Shown: one piece after another, positions 1-8,497 of the stretch | Layout: each line of letters starts with the position of its first letter | Numbering within the stretch: the stretch's first letter is position 1 | From: Chrysochromulina parva | Lineage: Eukaryota > Haptophyta > Prymnesiales > Chrysochromulinaceae | Assembly (NCBI GenBank): GCA_002887195.1 | Contig: PJAB01000350.1 | Coordinates: forward strand, 1-29,065 | Direction: 5' to 3' | DNA length: 29,065 nt | Translations under genes and position numbers: made by a program | The notes under the pieces: generated by a model | Told to the model about the DNA's origin: nothing | Seen by the model: only the letters and a program-made list of their open reading frames with translations | Database searches by the model: none

Positions 1-1
1 C

Positions 2-1732
2 AGCTTCTTCGACGCCGCCCCAAGCATGGGCGATGGCGTTTCCACCATCGGTGATGCTACCCCAAGCATGGGCGATGGTATGCCCAGCTTCGTCGACGCC
101 GCCCCAAGCATGGGCGATGGCGTTTCCACCATCGGTGATGCTACCCCAAGCATGGGCGATGGTATTTCCAGCTTCGTCGACGCTGCCCCAAGCATTGGCG
201 ATGGTATTCCAAGCTTTGACGCGGCCGTTCCAAACATGGGCGACGGGTTGCCGCCGCCCGCTGCTTCCTCGACCCCTGCGCCCGAGGTGCCGATACTGGG
301 CGAAAAGACGGCGAATGCGGAGAAGGCCGCGGCCAAGAAGGCGCAGGCCGAAGTCGCGGATACAAACGCGAAGGAGGAGCATGCTGCGGCTGGAGCAAAG
401 GCGAAGGAGGAGTATGCGACCCTCGACGTGTTCTTCAGCGGCTCGCCATCCTCCACCCGTTTGCCCTCCGAGGGAGCAGCAGCGACCGAGGCCCACGACG
501 TTTTCGTCAGTCGCACACCGGGCGCACCGCCCGTTGGGGGCTCACCTTCTCCTGCCATCGCCGCCAGCGATGCCACCGTGGCAGCGTCGATCCTCAAAGG
601 CGACTTTTTCGCCTCCGCCGCCCCGCAGCCGAACACGGCACAGCTGCCTTTCGAGAGCGAGGCGAACGAGGCGCAGGCCGAAGTTGCGCCCATAGCAGCG
701 CCAAAAGATTGGTGGGAGCCACCGTCGCCAAATCAGTCGCCGATGCCTAATCTGGCTCCTGCGCCTGTTCCCGCGCGCGTTGCGGCGCCCGAGCTTGCTG
801 ACGACGCCTCGGGCGTAGAGGACACGGAGATGGAACTCGCGGACGGTTGGCAAGTGGTGAACGGCACGAGCGGAACGTACTTCTGGAACCCCGCGTCGGG
901 GAAGACGACATGGGAGATGCCGACGCAGCCTGTGGATCACTCGCGCCCGCGGCGGTCGAGATCGCTTGACCCTAAGATGGATCTGCTCATCGGAGAGTTA
1001 GCGATGCGTCAGATCGATGGCTTTAAGGAGACTGCCCCGAGACCTCCGCCGCCGCCGCCGCCGCGTTCGATGAGCTTCGGTGCGTCCAACATCGCCTCTC
1101 CAGTGGGCGCATCCACCACGCAACTCAAGGGCCTCACCGACACCGTCCTCAAGGCAAAAGAAGAAATCTTAAGCCCCAAGAGTCACGTGGTTGCGGCCGC
1201 AGGCGCCGTGGTGGAGGTCGAAGTTTATGCAGGATGTGCGGGCGGTGCGGGCAGTACGAGCGCAGCAGCGCCGCCTAGCCCTCCGGACTCGTTGCAAGTC
1301 TGCCGATTGTGCCCCGACCAAGGTCCAGTGTCGCGCAGTCACCTGCAGCGCTGCCCGTCATGCCGCTCATACTTCCACGTCCGGTGCTTTCTCGCGCACC
1401 AGTGCAAAAGTGGCGGACGGTCGGCCGGACCGGGCGCCGGCTTTGCGATGGCCTTCGCACCTTCCACACCAGGCTTTGCACCTTCCGCACCGTTGCCAGC
1501 GCATCTCGTGCCGCCGCGTCCAGCCCCAAGTGCTCCAAGTAGCTGGCAGACCTTTGAAGCCCAAACCCCAAGTGCACAAAGTAGCTGGCAGACCTTTGAA
1601 GCCCAAGCCCTAAGTGCACAAAGTGGCTGGCAGACCTTTGAAGCCCAAACCCCAAGTGCACCAAGTGGCTGGCAGACCTTTGAAGCCCAAGCCCCAAGTG
1701 CACCAAGTGGCTGGCAGACCTTCGGTCCGTAA
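2..1732 (+). CDS. WW-domain and C/H zinc-finger protein with terminal 14-residue repeats (5' partial)
   Basis: The reading frame is open to the left window edge, so the true start lies upstream; the first ATG inside is at 26 and residue numbers count from it. The N-terminus is a tandem of 14-residue units containing MGDG. A WW domain follows: W275, a YFWNP core and W296, with the usual 21-residue spacing. WW domains bind proline-rich ligands, and a run of eight prolines lies about 50 residues downstream in the same chain. Residues 426-460 hold Cys/His pairs (C426, C429, C443, C446, H451, C454, H458, C460) spaced like a short PHD/RING-type zinc finger. The C-terminus is five copies of a 14-residue unit containing WQTFEAQ. 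The middle is Ala/Pro-rich and probably disordered. A protein-protein adaptor role is inferred; the specific function is unknown. Confidence 0.8.
   Translation, partial: SFFDAAPSMGDGVSTIGDATPSMGDGMPSFVDAAPSMGDGVSTIGDATPSMGDGISSFVDAAPSIGDGIPSFDAAVPNMGDGLPPPAASSTPAPEVPILGEKTANAEKAAAKKAQAEVADTNAKEEHAAAGAKAKEEYATLDVFFSGSPSSTRLPSEGAAATEAHDVFVSRTPGAPPVGGSPSPAIAASDATVAASILKGDFFASAAPQPNTAQLPFESEANEAQAEVAPIAAPKDWWEPPSPNQSPMPNLAPAPVPARVAAPELADDASGVEDTEMELADGWQVVNGTSGTYFWNPASGKTTWEMPTQPVDHSRPRRSRSLDPKMDLLIGELAMRQIDGFKETAPRPPPPPPPRSMSFGASNIASPVGASTTQLKGLTDTVLKAKEEILSPKSHVVAAAGAVVEVEVYAGCAGGAGSTSAAAPPSPPDSLQVCRLCPDQGPVSRSHLQRCPSCRSYFHVRCFLAHQCKSGGRSAGPGAGFAMAFAPSTPGFAPSAPLPAHLVPPRPAPSAPSSWQTFEAQTPSAQSSWQTFEAQALSAQSGWQTFEAQTPSAPSGWQTFEAQAPSAPSGWQTFGP
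23..232 (+). repeat. 42-bp tandem repeat alternating into an 84-bp higher-order unit
   Basis: Five 42-bp units start at 23, 65, 107, 149 and 191, each beginning agc-at(g/t)-ggcgatgg. Odd and even units differ, so 23-106 and 107-190 form two nearly identical 84-bp copies. The fifth unit is more diverged. Bases 1-22 match the end of an even unit, so the array continues upstream of the window. It stays in frame and encodes the 14-residue MGDG repeats. Confidence 0.95.
1530..1732 (+). repeat. 42-bp tandem repeat encoding C-terminal WQTFEAQ units
   Basis: Four complete 42-bp units plus a truncated fifth that contains the stop codon. Each unit holds agctggcagacctttgaagc or a one-base variant. Divergence is limited to a few positions, which points to recent tandem duplication. 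The unit length equals that of the N-terminal array, but the sequence is unrelated. Confidence 0.93.
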
Positions 1733-2948
1733 AGGTGCTGTGCATTTCTTCCTTCCTACCGCAGCGTCTGTGCGCCCGACGGTCGAACGGAAACGCAGAA
1801 AGGCTCAGAAGTCAGCATCGTGAGCGTAATCATATGTTAGGGTGTGTCCGTCCTAAAGTGGCCTTAAAGTGGCCGGGTTGGTGAGTTGATGGACGGCCGC
1901 CCGCGTGGTCGCGTGTGACGACTGTCATAAAGAGATACGTAGAGCGCGTAGATCGGACAACGGACATTTCGTTTTATCCACATGCGTGCAGAAAGCCCAA
2001 ACCCCGCGGTGCCGGTGGCGGACCGCGACCGTGCTGGACCGATGAACAAGCACGTGTCGATTCGCGCGACGTGTCTGAAACGGAGCGCGCTTAGCACCAC
2101 GAAAGAGGGCATTTCGTATTCTAGATCGATTCCGCCCGTCCGACGCGCCCGCAGTGGAACACACACCCCGCCCTGCGGCCCTGGGGTGGCGGGTGCGTCC
2201 TCCCCGTCCGACCGGGCTCCGGCGGCGGCCCGGCTCCTCCGCGCGCGCTATGCGGATGGCGCCGGCGCGGTCGTCTCAGATACGGCCATTCGCGCGCGGG
2301 ACCGCTACGGGACCGCGGGAGGCCGTCGAGGCTCGAGGGAGGCCGACGCGCACCGACGCGCGACGGCCTCACGGTTGTAATGTACACGTGCCGGCTGCGG
2401 GCTGGGGCTCACCCCCCCCCACGACCGCTTACCCACAGCACGACCCGGGTGGCTGCCCCGACGGTCACGCGACGGGCGCGCGGGCGCGCCCGCGCTTAAG
2501 GCTTCATCCCCCGGCCGGGATCGTGTGCCCGGCCGGACTGTTCCCGCCGCTGATACGCCGCGGAGGCGCGCAGCTGCCGAAACCGCGACCGTTGCGGGCG
2601 CACCCGCGCACGCCGCACCGCCCGGGTGCAACGTGCATCACACCGCCCGCGGACGAGCGACGAGGCCGGGGGCATCGTGTTAGGAGTTAGCTGTTACGGG
2701 GCATCGCATGTAGATCGGACATCGGATGTCCTCCGCTCCGATAGCTCAACTACTAAACGCGGTACGGCCGTGCGGTGTACGACGGGAGTCTTCCGCTCCT
2801 CGGTACGTATGTACTAAGACGTATAGCTAAGTGTGCGTGCGTGCGAAATGTTTAGCTCCGTGTGCGCGCGAATTGTGATGCTGCGCGTCAGGCCGTCAGC
2901 CACGTCACCGCTGTGCCCTAGATCTTCACGCTGCGCCCCCAACTCACA
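1733..2948. other. intergenic region, no supported gene
   Basis: This gap separates the convergent ends of the WW/zinc-finger gene (+) and the PDI-like gene (-). It holds only Arg/Pro-rich open frames that overlap on both strands, and the longest (2154-2690) begins at GTG. The segment 2150-2690 is markedly GC-rich, and 2690-2870 is less so with GTGCGTGCG-type runs. I see no tRNA-like B-box or recognisable small RNA. Confidence 0.6.
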
Positions 2949-4547
2949 TCACAGCTCATCTTTCTTGCTGCCCACTTCCCTCATCTTGGCCTTCAGGTCT
3001 GTGATGCCCTTCTTGACCTTCAGCTCCATGCTGGCGAGGGTCGAGGTGAGCCCCGGTATGCGCCCTGGCAGCACGGCGGGTGTGTCCTTCACGTCATCAA
3101 GCCCCTTTTTGATGTTGGCGACCCCACTATTGAAGCTCATTTCGAGCGCTGCGATCAGCTTTCGCAGCTCCTTGTCGTAATTTGCCGCCTCCGCCTTGCG
3201 CCGCTCGGCTTCTGCAGCGCCTTCTGAGGCGGCGTCGCTGCCACCCTCTGCGCCTTCCGCGCCACCACCCTCTGCGCTCTGCACTGCGTCGAGCTCGTCC
3301 TCGACCACGCCCACGTGCTCATCGGGTGGCACCATCGCGTCCACCTGCGCGAGAAAGCCGTCGACGAACTTGTTGACTTTTTTCTCTGTCACGTGCTCGG
3401 GTTTCTCGCCGCCTCGCGCCTCCATCGCGTAGATGGTGAAGCCCAGGCTGGGCGGTTTGAGCCACGCCGTTGACCAGTTTCGCCCGGTCGCCTCGTATCC
3501 GTTGCCCACGATCATCCAGTACGCACCCGTCGACTCGCGCTCGATGCCCAGGCTCTGAGCGAACTGGGGCCACGGCTCGGTGTCCTTGAAGCCGTACGCG
3601 AAGAGGATGCGCTCGCGCACCCGAGCAGCCACACTCTTGAACACCTTCAGAATGTCGGAGAGAGAGTCTTCGTAGTCGTCGGGCATCAAGAGCAGAAAGA
3701 CAGGCACGCCGCGCGCCATGTGTGCCTCGATCGACGACTCGGTCGTCAAGTCCTGCACCACCGCGAGCGAGTGCGTCGCCACCCAGCGCGCCATCGGCGG
3801 CACTGCCAGCGGCCCAGAGTAGGTGAGCGTGCGCTCCTTCTTATCGGCCTTGACGATGCGCACGACCGACTTCTTGGCAGGCGCGCCCAAGAACTTTTTC
3901 TGGAGCGCCGGGTCGAAGACCTCGCCGAAGGCAATCATGCCCTGCAGCTTGCACGCCATCGAGCGAAAGACGCCGTAGCCCTTGGTCTGATTCGAAGGGA
4001 AGAAGCCGACCACACGAGGGGGCTGCTCCTCCTCCGAATGCTGAGCCGACCACGAGTCCAAGTGTAGGAAGCGTTCGGTCTGCTTGACGCTCTTGAGCGT
4101 CTGCACAGTGTCTCTGCTCATCTCGCGCAGCATCACCTCGACCACGCCCGTCTTGCTCACCTCACCGTCAAAGTCCATTGCCTCTCCTTCGCGAAAGATG
4201 ATCAGCTTAGGGATGGTAAGCGCACCGCCGACGATGGTGCCGATGGCAGGGGAGTCTTGACTGATGATCGTGTACTTGGCGAGCGTGACGGTGCCAGAGC
4301 TCTTGACCCTGATGTCCTTCTTCGCCCTCAGCAGCATTTGCTCTTGCACTTCGCACGGCACGCAGCCCTCGATGCCGATCGAGAGCAGCATGAGCTTATG
4401 CTCGGCGATCGCTTCGAGAAGATTGGCATCTGTCAATGCAAGTAACGGCTCCTCGGCGGCGGTTTTGGCAGCCGAAGCGACTGCGAGGCACAGAGCGGCG
4501 ACGAGACGCATGGATATTTTTGCACCGCGAATCGCCGTGCCAGTCAT
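2949..4547 (-). CDS. PDI-like ER thioredoxin-fold protein with CVPC site and KDEL tail
   Basis: A 532-residue protein predicted to act in the ER lumen. The hydrophobic stretch LVAALCLAVASA near residues 15-26 is a signal peptide. The first ATG (4547) is preceded by an in-frame stop; a second ATG at 4511 would give a more typical signal peptide. A thioredoxin fold follows, with the redox motif C62-V-P-C65 and the conserved cis-proline in TIPK. Two more thioredoxin-like modules without CxxC (about 150-260 and 265-405) resemble PDI b and b' domains. An acidic Gly/Glu/Ala linker (about 410-450) leads to a Lys-rich helical tail ending KKDEL-stop, an ER-retrieval signal. The second catalytic a' domain of classical PDI is missing, and CVPC replaces the usual CGHC. 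The likely role is thiol-disulfide exchange or chaperoning; the exact activity is unproven. Confidence 0.85.
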   Translation of the reverse strand: MTGTAIRGAKISMRLVAALCLAVASAAKTAAEEPLLALTDANLLEAIAEHKLMLLSIGIEGCVPCEVQEQMLLRAKKDIRVKSSGTVTLAKYTIISQDSPAIGTIVGGALTIPKLIIFREGEAMDFDGEVSKTGVVEVMLREMSRDTVQTLKSVKQTERFLHLDSWSAQHSEEEQPPRVVGFFPSNQTKGYGVFRSMACKLQGMIAFGEVFDPALQKKFLGAPAKKSVVRIVKADKKERTLTYSGPLAVPPMARWVATHSLAVVQDLTTESSIEAHMARGVPVFLLLMPDDYEDSLSDILKVFKSVAARVRERILFAYGFKDTEPWPQFAQSLGIERESTGAYWMIVGNGYEATGRNWSTAWLKPPSLGFTIYAMEARGGEKPEHVTEKKVNKFVDGFLAQVDAMVPPDEHVGVVEDELDAVQSAEGGGAEGAEGGSDAASEGAAEAERRKAEAANYDKELRKLIAALEMSFNSGVANIKKGLDDVKDTPAVLPGRIPGLTSTLASMELKVKKGITDLKAKMREVGSKKDEL

Positions 4548-5135
4548 TCATTCATTCATGTGAATGCACACAACACGTCAAGCGTGAAGAGCAACACCTC
4601 GCACACGTCACAGTCGCTTCATCCATTTCACAGCCAATGCGCAATGGTTAAATACACTCACATGTGTAATTCTTAAATTCATATCCATTTTGCTTACGTA
4701 CCGAGGACGTAATGGAAGGCGGAGACGGGGGCCGTTTGCGGCTCTCACTGTGGCGGGGCTGGGGGCCTCCCTATTGTGGGCCGCCGTGCCGTGGTCGTTG
4801 CACGTTGGCAGTTGGCCGAGGGTTTGCGTGGCTATACGAGATGTAATATATATCGGTAATATATCGAACATCCGTGCAATCTCGGATATCCGTGTGCTTT
4901 TTAGTTTATTTGTTCCGACTCGAGTCACCGACGCCGATTTTCTTCGGATCGTCATCGCGGGTCCCCCCGATGGGTTATCAATAATTCAATATTTTTACCG
5001 ACCGCGAGTATACGGCTGACTTTTGGTTTTGCCTCAGACCGATTTGGAGAGCGCAATTATTCGCTTCTGCCTTATGCTCCCGAGTCGGAGAGAGCCAAAT
5101 TTGGAAAACATATCCCGCACGGCAAGGGTGTAGGG
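4548..5135. other. intergenic region upstream of the PDI-like gene, with AT-rich core
   Basis: Both flanking genes are on the minus strand, so this interval holds the promoter and 5' UTR of the PDI-like gene and the 3' UTR of the Dus-LON gene. It is much more AT-rich than its surroundings, with TA-rich tracts near 4840-4870 and 4980-5000. A TCATTCATTCATG run abuts the start at 4547. No coding potential is convincing. Confidence 0.55.
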
Positions 5136-8100
5136 TCAGTCAGCCGCCGAGCTACCCTCGAGCTCTTGCCGCAGCACTCGCAGCCGTTGGCTCGCCAGCT
5201 GGAGCCGTTCTCGCGTGCTGAACGCCTCGAGCGCACGCAACAGCTGGCCCGAGTCCTGCGAAATGACGGCCCAGACGCAGAACGAAAGCCTCTGCTGCCG
5301 GCGCCGTGCCGTGTAGAGCTTGGAATCGCACGGTACAAAGGGTTCCGTGAGGTCCACACCGAACGCCTCGGTCTTCTCTCTCAACGCCTCGGCGACCCGG
5401 GAAAGCACGAAGTCCGCGGGCCAGGCACGGGGCGACGGTGGCAGGAGCGCGAGGATCTGTGCGGGCGCAGGCAGGTTGCCGCCGCGCTGCATGGCGAGCG
5501 CACGCAGGAACGCATCAAGTTCGATCCACAGCTCGTCTTCGACGAGCGCGAGCGCCTCGGCATCGTCCGCCTCGGTCGGCTCGGCCGCTGCCAGCTCGTC
5601 CCCCTGCGCCAGCACCGCCCTCACTAGCCGCCACTGCACGCCGCCCCGTGCTGCATCGGCCGCCAGCGCAGTGGTGGCGGCGCCTGTTGCTGTGCCTGCC
5701 TCGGTCTTCGTCAACGCGGCAGCACTTGCACACGCGGCCGCAGCGGCCGCAGCGGCCGGCGCGAAGGAGGCAAACGCGGCAAGGCCCGGCACAAGGCGGT
5801 CGAGGCTGACGGGCGCCGTGACGGGCGCGAATTCAAATGGGCGCCAGCATACATCTTCGGCTATGGCTCGCGCCAACACGGCGCCGTGTGCTGCCACGAG
5901 GGCCGCCGAAGCGCCTGCGCGGTCAGCGGAGCCCGACGCGGCGCCGGTCTCGCTGCGGCTCTGCTGCACAATCTCGTTGGCAGCCGGTCCGATCGGTGCC
6001 CCTACCGGTCCGATCGGTGCCCCAATCCAACGGATGCCTCGTATGCCGCGCACGCTGCTCGCTCCCGTCCAAGGGCGCGCCTGCTTCCCTGGGAGCGAGC
6101 GCGCCGCGGCTGCGATCTGCTCGGCGTCGGGAAGCAAGAGCACATCGGCGCGTGCGTACGGTATGCCCTGCGTGCCGCGCAGTACCACAGCGCGACTAAG
6201 GCCCTGACACACGAGGGAGAGAGTGGCGTCGGGTAGCCGCGACCACCAGACGATCTCCATCAGGGTGCCTGACAGTGTGGCCAGGGGGCCCGGCGCACCG
6301 CCGCCGCCCTCATCGCCCTTGCCCTCACCGCCCTCCTCCGCGCCATCCTCCACAAAGCTCCCATCAGCCAGCCCGGGGAGAGCGTACGCGGGATTGGCGA
6401 GGTTGTCAGCGCCGCCTGGCAGCAGCACATGCACGTAGCGCCAGGGAGGCGCCGTCGCGAGCAGCGTCTCGAAGCAGTGGAGCAGCTGAGGCTGGAAGAT
6501 GTTGAAGGCCGCCTGCTGGTGCGGCAGCAGAACCATCTGAAAACGCGCAAGGGGCACATTGCGCAGCAGACCCGCTGCCGCTGCGCCCTCGTCGTCGCCT
6601 GCGTGCCGCCCGACATCCGCGACGGCTGCCTCCGCGGACTTGGGCGCACTCGGCTGGTACAGGAGCTTCTTAAGCGCTTGCACCTGGGCGTTCCGCGCGG
6701 CGTCGCGACCGTCCTCGAGGTCACCGCCGCTCATGCCCACCTGCATGGTCACTCGGCAACCGCGGCTACGCACTTGCATGGCTACGAGGGTCGACACTCG
6801 GCGCCCATCACGGCGCCCAAGGCCAGCCGTGCCTTTGGGCACCGCTGCCGCTGCCGCCGATCCGATGTCCTCCTTGCGGTTGCGCACGACCTTATTGGCC
6901 ACCTGCTTGCCGGTGGCTTGGGCGATGAGATTGGCAAGCTGACGGAACGGAAGCTCGTCGAGGGCTGCGCTTTCATTTGGAGCGGTTGCGCGAGAGGAGC
7001 GCGCGCCCTTGCCGCCGCGGCCGGTAGCCTCGAGGATCGCGACGGTCGCCTCCCACACCGCGATGAACACGCACACGAGCGTCGTTTCGGGCAACGACCA
7101 GTGAGCTCGCTTCTCTAAGTGGGTCTCGAAGTGGGTCTCGCCCAATGCGTCCAACTCGTCCGCCACCATCCCCTCAGCCCCCTCAGCGGCAGCCTCGCGG
7201 AGCTCCTCGAGGAGCAGGAGCAATGGTACCGTGATCGAAGGCACATCCTCGTCCGTGGCCGCCAGCGTCCGTACTGCATATGCCTGGTATCGACGAACTG
7301 CATCAATGCACCGCGCGCCCAGCGCCTCTATGTCAAATGGAGTCAACCCGGTCGCGGCGTCGATACCCACGAGACGGAGCGGCGAGCGAAGCACGGCACG
7401 CCCACACATGATGCCGTCAATGGCGCCCGGCTGCCGGCTGCCTGCCTGTCGCGCTCTTTGCAGGATTCGCTCGCTCTCGCCCCAGCCCAAGCCGCCGTTG
7501 AGCGTGATGCGCACGCCCGGCAACTCGGCGGCCAGCCGATGCACATACTCCGGGAGGAGGGGCGGCACGCAACGGTTCTTTGAAGGTGAGAGGCCGCCGA
7601 GAACGGCCGCCCGCGCATGCACGATCAGGTGATCAACCGCACCGTCCGCGGTTACGGTCTCCGCAAAGGCGGCCAACGTCTCGTAGTGCGTGATAGGTAC
7701 CTTGCCATCGGCGAGCACCGCATCATGGGCGGCGAGGCGGCACTTGATAGAGACCGGGGCGCCGAATGCCTCGGCCATCGTTGCCGCAAGCGTGTGCGTG
7801 TGCGCCGCGTCTCGCATCAGTGCCGCTCCGTAGCTCGCACCTCCTGTCTCTATGGACGGACAGCCTACATTCAGGTTCAGCTCCGAGTAGCGAAAGGTAC
7901 GCGCATGGCGTGACGCTACCAAGAGCGTGCCCATATGGCTGCCTCCGAGCTGAAGCACCGAGGTGCCACCGCCCACGTCGTCAATATGCCTCAGCCGACG
8001 CGCAAGCGCTTGCTGGCTGAGGCTCGCGAGATCCTCGGCCTTCTCCATCTCCGTCCATAGCACCGCATCGTGTGACAGGAACCGCAAAAAGGCACGCAGG

Positions 8101-8231
8101 TGCCTGTTGGTGTAGCACTGTAACGGCGCGACGTGGAATTTCATAGCGTGGGCGCCGCTTAACTTCGCTCCGCCCAGCGCGCAGCTGGCCAGCATGAGGA
8201 GACTAAGCAGGGCGAAGGGTCTTAAGTGCAT
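5136..8231 (-). CDS. fusion of DusA-type tRNA-dihydrouridine synthase and LON substrate-binding domain
   Basis: One uninterrupted 1031-residue frame with ATG at 8231. An N-terminal hydrophobic stretch (LLSLLMLASCALGG) suggests a signal or plastid-import peptide. Residues 33-290 match the FMN-dependent DusA family: VAPLQCYTNRHLR, LNLNVGCPS with catalytic C124, K163, VHARAAVLGGLSP (H205), NGG (245-247) and GIMCGR. DusA reduces D-loop uridines of tRNA. Residues 560-705 look like the N-terminal LON domain: LLPHQQAAFNIFQP, GTLMEI, LPD, QGLSRAVV and PYARADV. The last 60 residues carry the matching helical tail with STRERLQL. No Lon ATPase or protease motifs are present. The linker (about 330-560) is Ala/Arg-rich, and a poly-Ala stretch lies near residue 845. 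I can find no obvious intron, so I read it as a fusion, though two transcripts are not excluded. Confidence 0.85.
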   Translation of the reverse strand: MHLRPFALLSLLMLASCALGGAKLSGAHAMKFHVAPLQCYTNRHLRAFLRFLSHDAVLWTEMEKAEDLASLSQQALARRLRHIDDVGGGTSVLQLGGSHMGTLLVASRHARTFRYSELNLNVGCPSIETGGASYGAALMRDAAHTHTLAATMAEAFGAPVSIKCRLAAHDAVLADGKVPITHYETLAAFAETVTADGAVDHLIVHARAAVLGGLSPSKNRCVPPLLPEYVHRLAAELPGVRITLNGGLGWGESERILQRARQAGSRQPGAIDGIMCGRAVLRSPLRLVGIDAATGLTPFDIEALGARCIDAVRRYQAYAVRTLAATDEDVPSITVPLLLLLEELREAAAEGAEGMVADELDALGETHFETHLEKRAHWSLPETTLVCVFIAVWEATVAILEATGRGGKGARSSRATAPNESAALDELPFRQLANLIAQATGKQVANKVVRNRKEDIGSAAAAAVPKGTAGLGRRDGRRVSTLVAMQVRSRGCRVTMQVGMSGGDLEDGRDAARNAQVQALKKLLYQPSAPKSAEAAVADVGRHAGDDEGAAAAGLLRNVPLARFQMVLLPHQQAAFNIFQPQLLHCFETLLATAPPWRYVHVLLPGGADNLANPAYALPGLADGSFVEDGAEEGGEGKGDEGGGGAPGPLATLSGTLMEIVWWSRLPDATLSLVCQGLSRAVVLRGTQGIPYARADVLLLPDAEQIAAAARSLPGKQARPWTGASSVRGIRGIRWIGAPIGPVGAPIGPAANEIVQQSRSETGAASGSADRAGASAALVAAHGAVLARAIAEDVCWRPFEFAPVTAPVSLDRLVPGLAAFASFAPAAAAAAAACASAAALTKTEAGTATGAATTALAADAARGGVQWRLVRAVLAQGDELAAAEPTEADDAEALALVEDELWIELDAFLRALAMQRGGNLPAPAQILALLPPSPRAWPADFVLSRVAEALREKTEAFGVDLTEPFVPCDSKLYTARRRQQRLSFCVWAVISQDSGQLLRALEAFSTRERLQLASQRLRVLRQELEGSSAAD

Positions 8232-8497
8232 CGTCGAAGATGACAGACATTCTCACCTGAGAAGAAAGCCATCGACACCTCGTACAGTATGAATACATGT
8301 ATCGACTGGAAGTCGCACTACAGTGTACAGCACATCTTGGTCGCGAAAGTGGAGATTGAGGTTTTGTCACGCGGCATTACGGTCCCGAGTTCGGACTTCT
8401 CTCGCCGGGCCCCGTCACCTCCGGGCCTCTCCCGAATCGGCCGCCGGCGCACGCCGCCGTCCGCCGTCCGTACGCCCGATCAACCCCCCAGCACGGC
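8232..8497. promoter_or_regulatory. divergent promoter region between Dus-LON and methyltransferase
   Basis: The 266 bases separate two start codons on opposite strands, so both promoters and 5' UTRs should lie here. I can name no core element with confidence. The segment 8282-8350 is less GC-rich than the rest. Function is inferred from arrangement only. Confidence 0.5.

Noticed and set aside
23..232. Regular repeats considered as a CRISPR array
   Set aside because: Units are contiguous, in frame and without unique spacers, and the genome is eukaryotic.
2154..2690. Arg/Pro-rich open frame in the GC-rich gap
   Set aside because: It starts at GTG, overlaps frames on both strands and has only compositional bias, with no motif.
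5136..8231. Dus-LON gene as a full Lon protease
   Set aside because: No Walker A/B motifs and no Ser-Lys protease domain; only the N-terminal LON domain is visible.
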